Notes: generated by a model not told the origin, from the letters alone. Counted from the stretch's first letter, positions 1 through 6,871 are shown. The stretch: 8,709 nt of DNA from Gemmatimonadota bacterium (GCA_002731735.1 PCCM01000012.1:12939-21647); one strand, 5' to 3'. Numbers and translations: made by a program.

Positions 1-426
1 CCTTCTTACGACACGCTCAAGGAGCACCTCAAAGGACAGGTGTCGGAGGATCACAGGGAGATCTTCGATCTGTTTGCACCTCCGTCTGACCGCGAGCCGG
101 CGGAGACCGAAGCAGAGCGGATCGCGCCGCTGCTGACCCACGCGGCCATGAAGAGCACTCCGCTCTTGGACCCGCTCCCCTTCCTGGACCGCCTAGAGCC
201 CCCCGTCCAACTCATTCATGGACGAAACGATCGCCTGATTCCATATACGGAGACGCTCCGCTTGGAGGCGGCGTTCCCCGAAGGAAAGAGCATCGACACG
301 ACGATCACAGCGCTTATGGATCACTCGGAGCAGGGGGGGCGGCTGGCCAACATAGGTAAGGAGATCAGCGAGGGTGTGAAGTTGCTCCGAACGCTCGGAC
401 GTCTACTGGGAACTGTTTACTTGTAG
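1..426 (+). CDS. alpha/beta hydrolase, C-terminal part (5' end outside window)
   Basis: The frame is open from the first base and stops at 424-426, giving 141 residues of a protein that starts upstream of the window. The segment PVQLIHGRNDRLIPY (about residues 68-82) is the typical late-strand motif of alpha/beta hydrolases: a beta strand, then HGxxD carrying the catalytic-triad acid (Asp at about residue 77) and a following 'xxP'. A His in ALMDHSEQGG (about residue 108) sits where the family places its catalytic His. The nucleophile elbow (GxSxG) would be upstream and is not visible. The Glu/Pro-rich stretch before the motif resembles a cap or lid segment. The tail ends in an amphipathic Leu/Arg/Lys stretch. 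The fold is fairly clear but the substrate cannot be inferred. A GTG at 40 in good context is internal, because the frame and the fold both extend further upstream. Confidence 0.75.
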   Translation, partial: PSYDTLKEHLKGQVSEDHREIFDLFAPPSDREPAETEAERIAPLLTHAAMKSTPLLDPLPFLDRLEPPVQLIHGRNDRLIPYTETLRLEAAFPEGKSIDTTITALMDHSEQGGRLANIGKEISEGVKLLRTLGRLLGTVYL

Positions 427-447
427 ACCTTCACAGCCTTCCGAGTC

Positions 448-666
448 TCATCTTCCCGCGAGAAGCTGTCCAGCGGCCGAGCTGACCTCGGGATCCTTGT
501 CGGATTTCGCCTTCTCGACCAGGCTCAGGGCGTGGGGCGTGCCTATGGAAGCGAGTGCGGAGAGGCCAGCGATGCGCACTCCAGTCGGCGGACTGGAGAA
601 AAGACGGCGAACGCCCCCGAACCCCCCTGAACGGCCCGACCGGCGTTGTCGAATGTCCGGCCACAC
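448..666 (-). pseudogene. HEAT-repeat protein fragment (probable gene remnant)
   Basis: The minus strand has a 72-codon frame ending in TGA at 448-450. Its last 44 residues or so read as one HEAT/PBS-lyase-type repeat: VRIAGLSALASIG, then TPHALSLVEKAKSD, then PEVSSAAGQLL. This is the usual helix A, Asp/Pro turn and helix B, with the 'D-P-E-V' link to the next helix. The first 28 or so residues are Arg/Gly/Ser-rich and do not look like HEAT. The change occurs at a perfect 8-bp inverted repeat (579-598). No convincing ribosome site or further HEAT units lie upstream; the space is taken by what looks like the promoter of the plus-strand gene at 758. HEAT proteins normally have many units, so I read this as the surviving 3' end of a deleted gene. 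A short functional ORF cannot be excluded. It converges on the hydrolase gene with 21 bp between the stops. Confidence 0.45.
579..598. repeat. perfect 8-bp inverted repeat with 4-nt loop
   Basis: CTCCAGTC, loop GGCG, then GACTGGAG form a perfect hairpin. Neither strand has a T-run on its 3' side (plus continues with AAAAGA, minus with TGCGC), so it is not a standard intrinsic terminator. It lies exactly where HEAT-like sequence begins in the minus-strand fragment. Confidence 0.6.
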
Positions 667-675
667 CGCTAGAAT
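646..675 (+). promoter_or_regulatory. candidate sigma-70-type promoter for the Asp-box protein gene
   Basis: TTGTCG (646-651), an 18-nt spacer and TAGAAT (670-675) match the TTGACA/TATAAT consensus at four and five of six positions. Transcription would start near 682, giving a leader of about 75 nt before the ATG at 758. The match is visible in the sequence; promoter activity is inferred. The hexamers overlap the non-HEAT part of the minus-strand remnant, which supports that part not being coding. Confidence 0.35.
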
Positions 676-757
676 CTTTCCGTACGGGTCGCTCGAGTTG
701 GGATGGCCCGCGGGCTAACTCTCTTTTTCGACCAGAACCTTTCCCGACGAGGCTCAC

Positions 758-3700
758 ATGCGGTGTCGCTCGAACGGTCTCCGCCGTTCCCGACTCACGG
801 GGACGATCAGAGTGCTCGGTGCGTGCGCCGTTCTTTTCAGCTGGACCGCATCACCAGCCACGTCACAGGTCGTGGCAGAGGATGTGTTATCAGCCCTGCG
901 CTACCGGCACATCGGGCCCGTAGGCAACCGCGTGGCCGCCGTGACCGGTGTGCCCGGAGATCCCAACACGTACTACTTCGGTGCAGCTTCCGGGGGGATC
1001 TTCCGTTCCAGGGATGGGGGTCACAGCTGGACGCCGATCTTCGATGCACAGGACGCCGCCTCGATCGGCGCGATCGCGATCGCGCCCTCCGCAGACAGTG
1101 TGATCTGGGTCGGCACCGGAGAGCCGTTCATCCGTAGTAATGTCTCGATCGGCGACGGAGTCTACAGATCGACGGATGGCGGCGATACCTGGGAGCACAA
1201 GGGCCTCTCAGCGACTGGCCGGATCGGGCGGATGGTCGTACACCCCACCGACCCCGACATCGTCTACGCAGCGGCTCTCGGCCACCTATATGGCCCCCAG
1301 GAGGAGAGAGGCATCTTTCGTACGACCGACGGTGGCAACTCCTGGGATCGTGTCCTCTTCGTTGACGAGAGCACTGGAGGCGTCGACGTGGTCATGGACC
1401 CCGGTGACCCCGGGGTCCTCTTCGCGGCTACTTGGCAAATGTTCATACAGCCGTGGGGACGCTGGAGCGGAGGCCCGGGCAGTGGGATCTACATGTCCCG
1501 TGACGCGGGCGACACCTGGGAGCGATTGGAGGGGCGTGGGCTTCCGACTGGCACCATGGGCAAGATCGGGCTCGCTATAGCTCCCTCGGACCCGGACCGC
1601 ATCTACGCCCTCATCGAAACCAATACGAATCGTGACTATGAGCTGCTGGATGAGCATGAAGGAGTCCTGTGGCGCTCGGACGACGGGGGCCGCAACTGGG
1701 CGATGGTCAACGCCGACCACACCCTCGCGCAGCGACCTCTCTATTACACCCGTGCCGTCGTGGCTCCGGACGACCCCGACGAAGTTCACTTTCTTTCGAC
1801 GCGCTACACGCGTTCTCTGAACGCCGGCGAAGACTTCTCGGTCGGCAACCCCGGCGGCGACAGTCACGACATGTGGATCGATCCCCTTCTGCCCAATCGC
1901 ATGATCGTCGGCCACGACTCAGGGGTGAGTATCTCCACCGATCGGGGAATGAGTTGGTGGCGCCCCCGGCTCCCCATCGCACAGATGTACCACGTGAACA
2001 CGGACACACGAATCCCGTATTCCGTCTACGGAAACCTCCAGGACGGCGGTACACAGATGGGCCCCAGCAATTCGCTCACATCAGGGGGAATTTCCATCGG
2101 CGAGTGGCAGTCCGTGGGAGGCTGCGAGACCGGGTTCTCTGTGCCCGACCCAGTGGAGCCCAACATCGTGTGGGCCGGGTGTTACGACGGGAGCCTCACG
2201 CGCTACGATCACCGGTTGGGGCTGGCCCGCAGCGTGAGCGTGTGGCCGGCCAATCCCGAGGGGTGGGCCGCGGGTGATCTCCGATACCGCTTCCAGTGGA
2301 CCTTTCCGATCCACATTTCGCCGCACGATCACGAACGCATCTACGTGGGTAGCCAGCACGTCCACGTGACGATGAACGGTGGCCAGAGCTGGGAGGTGCT
2401 GAGCCCTGACCTCACGACCAACGACAAGTTCAAACAACAGCGCACGGGCGGGCTCACGCTGGACGACGCCGGGCCCACATACGCCGCCGTTCTCTTTGCG
2501 ATCGCGGAATCGCCCGTGGAAGAGGGCGTGATTTGGACCGGGTCCAACGACGGGCTCGTACATATCTCGCTCGACGGCGGACAAATCTGGACGAATATTA
2601 CGGAAAACATCCCAGACCTCCCGCCATGGGGCACAATCTCCAATATCGAACCCTCCCCCCACGACGCCGGAACCGCGTACCTGACGGTCGACCTCCATCA
2701 GCTGGGCGACACCGAGCCATACGTCTACAGGACGACTGACTACGGAGATTCCTGGACATCACTGAACCAGACAATCCCGAGAAGTGTGTTCAGCTACGCG
2801 CACGTGGTTCGGGAAGACCCGGTGCGGCCGGGCCTTCTCTATCTCGGCACCGAGAACGCCCTCTACGCGTCACTGGATGACGGAGAAAACTGGACGAGGA
2901 TGCGAAGCAATTTGCCTCCCGCTCCCGTTCACGATCTGACGATCCAGAGCGGCTTCAACGATCTAGTGGTGGCAACCTATGGCCGCGGCTTCTGGATCAT
3001 GGACGATATTACACCTCTCCAACAGCTGACCGAGGAAGTGATGGCGTCGGAGGTCCACCTGTTCACTCCGAGAACCGCCTACCGCTTTCTCACGCGCCAA
3101 CCCTCGCAGAGCCAACCCCAGGACCCCGGCACGGGAACCAACCCGGTGTACGGCGCGTCCATTTCGTTCTACTTGGAGAGTGTTCCGGCAGGGGGTGTGC
3201 GACTCGAAATCCACGATGAGGCTGGTCAGTCCGTACAAGTCCTCGGCATGAACCGCCTCCGTCCCGGCATCAATCGGGTGCACTGGGATCTTCGGGAGAC
3301 ATCGTCCACCACGCCGAGGCTCAGAACCGTTCCGTTGGAGCACGCCCATGTGGAGTTGTCAGATCAGGAGTGGAGACCGTTGGGTGAGGGCGGCCGTGTG
3401 ACGCCGCTGGCAACTCCCGGCACGTATACGGTGACACTTCGTGCTGCAGGGTTCGAGTTGGTACAGCCGTTGGAGCTCCTGAAGGACCCTAACTCGGGGG
3501 GTAGTGACCTGGAAATCCAAGAGCAAGTGACCATGGTGCGGGAAATTCGCGAGTCTGTGGATTCCGTGGTCTCGTTGATCGACCGGATCGAGCGCATCCG
3601 GGCTCAGACCCAGCTCGTGCTGGAACGGAACGGCGACCATGCAGCCGCAGAGGAGGTCCGTCAGGCCGGTGCGACACTGGAAGCGCTGCTCATCGACCTG

Positions 3701-3973
3701 GAAACGCGTCTCTTCGACGTGCGTCTTACTGGAGGTACCGCGCGACAGGATACCCTCCGCTCTGCTAGGCGCCTCTATGCCCGGCTCACGAGCCTCGCCG
3801 GTTACATCACCGGAACCGACGATCGGCCCACGGATCAGAGCAGGGAGGTCTTCGAAATGCTCCGAAGCGAGTTGGGAGACTACCAGCGCCAGATGGCAGC
3901 ACTAGGAGAAGACCTGGCAACGTTCAACAGGCTACTCGACGACCGAGGAATCGAGCCTATCGCCCTAAACTAA
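758..3973 (+). CDS. secreted Asp-box (BNR/VPS10-sortilin-type) beta-propeller protein
   Basis: This is a 1071-residue protein with an export signal: an Arg-rich start, a hydrophobic core at about residues 18-31 and likely cleavage near SPATSQ (about residue 36). About ten Asp-box motifs (S-x-D-x-G-x-x-W) follow between residues 84 and 712: SRDGGHSW, STDGGDTW, TTDGGNSW, SRDAGDTW, SDDGGRNW, STDRGMSW, MNGGQSW, SLDGGQIW, TTDYGDSW and SLDDGENW. They mark the blades of one or two beta-propellers of the sortilin/VPS10 N-terminal type. The propeller closes at YGRGFWIMDDI (about 741-751). A beta-rich FlgD/Ig-like segment follows (about 795-905), then a helical region (about 915-1065). The ATG at 758 is preceded by GAGG at 749-752. 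Length and layout match the large exported BNR/'glycosyl hydrolase' family, but no glycosidase active site is evident. A ligand-binding or peptidase-like role would be a guess. Confidence 0.88.
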   Translation: MRCRSNGLRRSRLTGTIRVLGACAVLFSWTASPATSQVVAEDVLSALRYRHIGPVGNRVAAVTGVPGDPNTYYFGAASGGIFRSRDGGHSWTPIFDAQDAASIGAIAIAPSADSVIWVGTGEPFIRSNVSIGDGVYRSTDGGDTWEHKGLSATGRIGRMVVHPTDPDIVYAAALGHLYGPQEERGIFRTTDGGNSWDRVLFVDESTGGVDVVMDPGDPGVLFAATWQMFIQPWGRWSGGPGSGIYMSRDAGDTWERLEGRGLPTGTMGKIGLAIAPSDPDRIYALIETNTNRDYELLDEHEGVLWRSDDGGRNWAMVNADHTLAQRPLYYTRAVVAPDDPDEVHFLSTRYTRSLNAGEDFSVGNPGGDSHDMWIDPLLPNRMIVGHDSGVSISTDRGMSWWRPRLPIAQMYHVNTDTRIPYSVYGNLQDGGTQMGPSNSLTSGGISIGEWQSVGGCETGFSVPDPVEPNIVWAGCYDGSLTRYDHRLGLARSVSVWPANPEGWAAGDLRYRFQWTFPIHISPHDHERIYVGSQHVHVTMNGGQSWEVLSPDLTTNDKFKQQRTGGLTLDDAGPTYAAVLFAIAESPVEEGVIWTGSNDGLVHISLDGGQIWTNITENIPDLPPWGTISNIEPSPHDAGTAYLTVDLHQLGDTEPYVYRTTDYGDSWTSLNQTIPRSVFSYAHVVREDPVRPGLLYLGTENALYASLDDGENWTRMRSNLPPAPVHDLTIQSGFNDLVVATYGRGFWIMDDITPLQQLTEEVMASEVHLFTPRTAYRFLTRQPSQSQPQDPGTGTNPVYGASISFYLESVPAGGVRLEIHDEAGQSVQVLGMNRLRPGINRVHWDLRETSSTTPRLRTVPLEHAHVELSDQEWRPLGEGGRVTPLATPGTYTVTLRAAGFELVQPLELLKDPNSGGSDLEIQEQVTMVREIRESVDSVVSLIDRIERIRAQTQLVLERNGDHAAAEEVRQAGATLEALLIDLETRLFDVRLTGGTARQDTLRSARRLYARLTSLAGYITGTDDRPTDQSREVFEMLRSELGDYQRQMAALGEDLATFNRLLDDRGIEPIALN

Positions 3974-3986
3974 GGCAGTGGCGACT

Positions 3987-4117
3987 CCACTTCTACGTGT
4001 GGAGGGGGATAGGGATCGACGGTCCCGCGCAAGACAGTCCGCCGCCGAAGGCGGTGGAGCGAAGCGCTGGCTGGAGCGGGACCGTGAACTCCTCTTCCAC
4101 CCACGGGCTAGAAGTGG
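3987..4117 (+). ncRNA. candidate structured RNA or folded element between convergent genes
   Basis: Nested complementary segments fill most of this 169-bp gap. From outside in: CCACTTCTA (3987-3995) pairs with TAGAAGTGG (4109-4117), 9 bp perfect. CGT (3996-3998) pairs with ACG (4103-4105). GTGGAGGGGGA (3999-4009) pairs with TCCTCTTCCAC (4090-4100), 11 bp including two G-U. ACGGTCCCGC (4019-4028) pairs with GCGGGACCGT (4076-4085), 10 bp perfect. The last helix encloses a 9-bp hairpin closed by a GAA loop (4038-4046 with 4050-4058, one G-U) and a small hairpin GCG-AAG-CGC (4059-4067). All three wobbles are G-U on the plus strand and would be A-C mismatches on the minus strand, which favours plus-strand RNA. 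I do not recognise the family. It could be a 3' UTR element of the upstream gene, a free RNA, a bidirectional terminator or a MITE-like palindrome. Confidence 0.4.
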
Positions 4118-4142
4118 GCCCCGGACCCGACGGCCAAGGAAG

Positions 4143-4367
4143 TCAACCTCGTTTGATTAGGGCCCGCACTATGATACCCGCAACTATCGCGAACCCGAGC
4201 GCGGTCTTCGCCGTCTGACTCAAACGGCTTTCGAGATCTTCGATGGCCTCGCGGCCGGACGGGGCAGCGGGATCCTGCGTGAGATGTATCGCGCAGTAGT
4301 CGGAGCCCTTCATGGCATTCAACCGACAGTCCGTTCCTTTCCTGGTCGTACCCTTACATTGTGCCAC
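4143..4367 (-). CDS. small Cys/His-motif (DUF5763-like) protein with C-terminal membrane helix
   Basis: This is a 74-residue protein starting with GTG at 4365-4367. The N-terminus has the spacing C4-x9-C14-x10-C25-x2-H28 in the context CKGTTRKGTDC...GSDYCAIH. It resembles the small 'CxAxTKKGxxC...YCxxH' domains grouped as DUF5763, which are probably zinc-binding. A Pro/Glu linker and a short helix follow (about 38-52), then a hydrophobic helix TALGFAIVAGIIVRALI (about 55-71) and a basic end (KRG). That topology would place the Cys/His domain in the cytosol on a single-pass anchor. The start is fixed by a full Shine-Dalgarno sequence (AGGAGGTGA) 4 nt upstream of the GTG. The gene lies 150 bp downstream of folKP on the same strand and converges on the Asp-box gene across the folded element. 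Its biochemical function is unknown. Confidence 0.8.
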   Translation of the reverse strand: MAQCKGTTRKGTDCRLNAMKGSDYCAIHLTQDPAAPSGREAIEDLESRLSQTAKTALGFAIVAGIIVRALIKRG

Positions 4368-4371
4368 GTAC

Positions 4372-4380
4372 TCACCTCCT
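4372..4380 (-). promoter_or_regulatory. strong ribosome binding site that decides a GTG start
   Basis: On the minus strand this reads AGGAGGTGA, a nine-base match to the 16S rRNA 3' end. The AGGAGG core is 7 nt from the GTG at 4365-4367. It is the best ribosome site in the window and fixes the non-ATG start of the small Cys/His protein. Confidence 0.85.
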
Positions 4381-4410
4381 CACTGCATCGGGCACGCACA
4401 CTACACCCTA

Positions 4411-4440
4411 ATTATACGCGCGACCGCCCGACGGGATTCA
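4411..4440 (-). promoter_or_regulatory. candidate promoter with consensus -10 box for the small Cys/His gene
   Basis: The minus strand shows a perfect TATAAT (4411-4416). The -35 region is weak: TGAATC at 4435-4440 with an 18-nt spacer. Transcription would start near 4403, leaving a leader of about 36 nt that contains the ribosome site. In this GC-rich DNA a perfect TATAAT placed correctly in the gap below folKP suggests the small gene can be expressed on its own. Promoter activity is inferred. Confidence 0.4.
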
Positions 4441-4517
4441 TTTCTTTCTTTCAGCATGCCCTACGAGCCGAACTCGATTCCTTGGTCCAATGGCAACTCC
4501 GTACTCCATCCGTGTGG

Positions 4518-5891
4518 TCAGGGCTTCACCGCTGCACCGGCATCGAGTTGGGACAGCCGGTCCGAGTGGTGCCGACTCACCAGCGTCGCGTGTCCTTCCA
4601 CGTCGTGGACGCGGAGGATTTCGACGCCCTTCTCGACAAGACCGCGGCTGACAGTGAGTGTCTCCGCATCGCGCCCGGCGCTCGGCTTCTCCGTGACGGT
4701 TCGCAGAAACGACTTCCGGCTGTGACCGACCAGTAGCGGGATCTCAAGGTCATGAAAGCGCTCCACATGCTCAAGGAGATGCCAACTCTGGTGGGCCGTT
4801 TTTCCGAAGCCGATCCCCGGATCGAACACAAGGCGGTGCCGTTTGATGCCTCTGCGGTCGAACTCCGCCAACCGCTCCTCCGCCCAAGAAATCAAGAACT
4901 CCACCGAGTCACGATCGGGCGGAATGGACTCTCCCTTCACGACCGGGATCGAGAGGCTGTGCATGAACACGAGTGGAACGTCGGTACTCTCGGCGATCTC
5001 CAACATCTCGGGTTGGGTGAACCCGGTCACATCGTTGAGGATATCTACGCCGATGTCCAGCGCCGACCTGATGGTCGAAGGATTTCGGGAGTCGATACTG
5101 ATCTGGAAAGGATCTCGACGTCCCAGCGACCGAACTTCCCCCTGAAGTGCCCGCAGGCCATGCAGCACCGGCTCGACTCGAGCCCACTCGGTTGCCGGAT
5201 CGATGGTAGCCCCATCTGGGCGCGTGGATTCGGCGCCGACGTCTATGATGCCGGCGCCCTCCTCTACGAGTCGCCTTGTGTGCATGAGGGCGGTCTCGGG
5301 TTCCAGAAAACGCCCTCCGTCGCTGAAGCTATTGGGAGTGATGTTGAGGATTCCCATGAGGGTGGGGTAACTCACGTCGATGTCGGCGTCCGGTGAGTGG
5401 GCGATCTTCCCCACCGACGCCCGGGCTCCGGCGCGGCTGGCGTGAGCTTCCACGGTCTCAGAATCGAGGATCGTGTCGGGAATCAGGTCACGCAGAGGCT
5501 CCAGTACGAACGGGCGCTTCAAGATCTCCGGATGTGGGATGGTCAGATCGTCGGATTTTATCTCACATCCGTCCCACCAGAGGATATCTATGTCGATCAC
5601 TCTAGGGGCCCACCGCCTATGGTCCTGCCGCCCCAAGGAACTCTCGATCTCTTGGACGTGTCGCAGGAGAGCGCCGGGCTCGAGGGTCGTCTCCCCCAAG
5701 AGCGCACAGTTCAGATAGGGTAGGTCCCAGGCGGCCGGAGCCCCGGTGGGCGTCAGCGCGGGCGACCCATAGATCCGGCTCAATCGTACCGCGTGAAGAA
5801 CCGCTCCAGAACCTCGGGACAGGCGCGAAATAGCCCTCTTCAGGTGGATCGCACGATTTCCCAGGTTACTGCCGAGGCCGAGGATCACCAT
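4518..5891 (-). CDS. folKP: bifunctional FolK-FolP: HPPK fused to dihydropteroate synthase
   Basis: This 457-residue fusion covers two consecutive cytosolic steps of folate synthesis. HPPK pyrophosphorylates 6-hydroxymethyl-dihydropterin, and DHPS then condenses the product with p-aminobenzoate to give dihydropteroate. Residues 1-140 are HPPK: LGLGSNLGNR at the start and the signature GRQDHRRWAPRVIDIDIL (87-104) with the catalytic Asp pair, then IPHP and R-FVL-PL. A linker of about 35 residues follows. Residues 176-445 are DHPS: MGILNITPNSFSDGG (179-193), DVGAESTRPDG (217-227), SIDSRN (265-270), NDVTGF (286-291), FDPGIGFGK (356-364), LLVGHSRKSFL (386-396) and ILRVHDV (425-431). The pABA-side loop reads FMHSLSIPVV instead of the usual MHMxGTPxTM. 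An AGGGGA lies 7 nt before the ATG. It sits 55 bp after the PD40 gene and may share its transcript. I see no separate folK, folP or folB in the window. Confidence 0.95.
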   Translation of the reverse strand: MVILGLGSNLGNRAIHLKRAISRLSRGSGAVLHAVRLSRIYGSPALTPTGAPAAWDLPYLNCALLGETTLEPGALLRHVQEIESSLGRQDHRRWAPRVIDIDILWWDGCEIKSDDLTIPHPEILKRPFVLEPLRDLIPDTILDSETVEAHASRAGARASVGKIAHSPDADIDVSYPTLMGILNITPNSFSDGGRFLEPETALMHTRRLVEEGAGIIDVGAESTRPDGATIDPATEWARVEPVLHGLRALQGEVRSLGRRDPFQISIDSRNPSTIRSALDIGVDILNDVTGFTQPEMLEIAESTDVPLVFMHSLSIPVVKGESIPPDRDSVEFLISWAEERLAEFDRRGIKRHRLVFDPGIGFGKTAHQSWHLLEHVERFHDLEIPLLVGHSRKSFLRTVTEKPSAGRDAETLTVSRGLVEKGVEILRVHDVEGHATLVSRHHSDRLSQLDAGAAVKP

Positions 5892-5946
5892 GGCTCGGTC
5901 CCCTGCCAGTTGCCCACCGTGAATTCGGCGCGCCTGGTACGCGGGG

Positions 5947-6849
5947 CTAGCCTGACCTGAGGTTTTCCGCGTAGACCCACCAGAGATCCTTGTCCCCGTA
6001 GCCGCCGGCCCTCTCGGAGTCGAAGTAGAAGATCTGGAAATCAGGGGAAAACGCAGGGCAGCGGTCGTTCTCCTCCGTGTTCACCAGTGGGCCCAGGTTG
6101 ACGAGTGGCCCCCATACACCGCGGCCGTCGCGGGTCGTCACATATATGTCCTCTTCGCCGTACCCCTCGTCGCGGGTCGCGGTGATGTACAGTGAGCGGC
6201 CATCAGCGGACGGCAGCGAATGGTGTTCGCTGCCAGCAGAGTTGATCTGGGGACCGAGGTTCACGGCCTCCTGCCAGACGCCGTCCATCCTCTCCGACCG
6301 CCAGATGTCGTTTCCGCCGTATCCGCCGGGACGCGTCGACGTCCAGTAGGCCACACTCCAGTCCGGCCCGGTGAAGTAGAGGCAGTGGTCGGCGGCAGGA
6401 GAGTTGATGGGCGCTCCGAGGTTCCTTGGCTCCGCCCACTCGCCATCCACTTTGTCACTCACCCAGATGTCCATGCTGCCCATACCACCAGGTCGATCGC
6501 TCATGATGTAGAGCTGGTTGCCATCCGGAGAGAGGAGCGGTTCGACCTCGAAGTACTCGGTGCTGATCGGCGCAGGCACAATTTCCGCGGCACTCCACTG
6601 GCCGTCGACGAGCCTCGACGTGCAAATGTCGTTTCCACCATCCGGCCTGCGGTCAGCGCAGTTGAAGTACATCGTGCGGCGGTCTGTCCCGAAGGTCGGC
6701 TCCGAGTCCCGTCCGGCGGCATTCAGGGCGGCACCCATGTTCACGGCCTGGGTCTGGGCACGAGACAGTGGTGAGCGCTGGGCGTTGAGACCGTTGAAGG
6801 CCAAGAGCCCTAAGCCGCTCGCGATGAGCGCCGGGGTCAGCAGCTTCAT
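5947..6849 (-). CDS. secreted PD40-type beta-propeller protein
   Basis: This is a 300-residue protein with a clear signal peptide: MKLL, a hydrophobic stretch to about residue 20 and cleavage after LNA (residue 23). Five repeats of about 52 residues then run from residue 48 to the end. Each has the PD40/WD40-like pattern: 'EP-x-x-SPDG-x-x-LY', then a 'S-x-RPGG-x-G-x-x-DIW' turn, then 'DG-x-W-x-x-x-x-NLG-x-x-INS'. Examples are MSDRPGGMGSMDIWVS, TSTRPGGYGGNDIWRS and SERAGGYGDKDLWWV. This closely resembles the PD40 portions found in TolB-like and OmpA-associated exported proteins, but there is no OmpA or TolB N-terminal domain and no lipobox Cys. The start is fixed by AGGAGG 6 nt upstream (6856-6861). 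It is divergent from the GGT-like gene and is followed by folKP after 55 bp. A binding or scaffold role outside the cytoplasm is likely; the ligand is unknown. Confidence 0.88.
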   Translation of the reverse strand: MKLLTPALIASGLGLLAFNGLNAQRSPLSRAQTQAVNMGAALNAAGRDSEPTFGTDRRTMYFNCADRRPDGGNDICTSRLVDGQWSAAEIVPAPISTEYFEVEPLLSPDGNQLYIMSDRPGGMGSMDIWVSDKVDGEWAEPRNLGAPINSPAADHCLYFTGPDWSVAYWTSTRPGGYGGNDIWRSERMDGVWQEAVNLGPQINSAGSEHHSLPSADGRSLYITATRDEGYGEEDIYVTTRDGRGVWGPLVNLGPLVNTEENDRCPAFSPDFQIFYFDSERAGGYGDKDLWWVYAENLRSG

Positions 6850-6871
6850 CGGGGTCCTCCTGTAGATGTGG

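Noticed and set aside
1286..1915. Long minus-strand open frame (209 codons) inside the Asp-box gene.
   Set aside because: It is antisense to clear Asp-box coding sequence, shows no recognisable domain and is explained by the high GC content.
4019..4085. A tRNA-sized cloverleaf-like segment closed by a perfect 10-bp helix.
   Set aside because: The closing helix is too long for an acceptor stem. There is no T-loop motif (GTTCRA), no anticodon arm of the right size and no CCA-like end.
3974..4142. Ordinary intrinsic terminator for the Asp-box gene.
   Set aside because: No T-run follows any of the helices on either strand, and the structure is far longer and more branched than an intrinsic terminator needs. 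Termination as a side effect remains possible.
3962..4163. Possible integron attC site: GCCCTAAAC near the left end and the inverted GTTTGATTAGGGC near the right end flank the folded element.
   Set aside because: The ends do not fit the RYYYAAC/GTTRRRY core boxes and the two arms differ by an insertion. Both segments are also the coding 3' ends of intact genes, so the likeness is probably coincidental.
4752..5396. Long plus-strand open frame (214 codons) opposite folKP.
   Set aside because: The minus strand carries all the HPPK and DHPS signatures, while the plus-strand frame has no domain and no plausible ribosome site.
6220..6774. Plus-strand open frame (184 codons) opposite the PD40 gene.
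   Set aside because: The minus strand shows a signal peptide, five PD40 repeats and a perfect ribosome site. The plus-strand frame is a GC-driven shadow.
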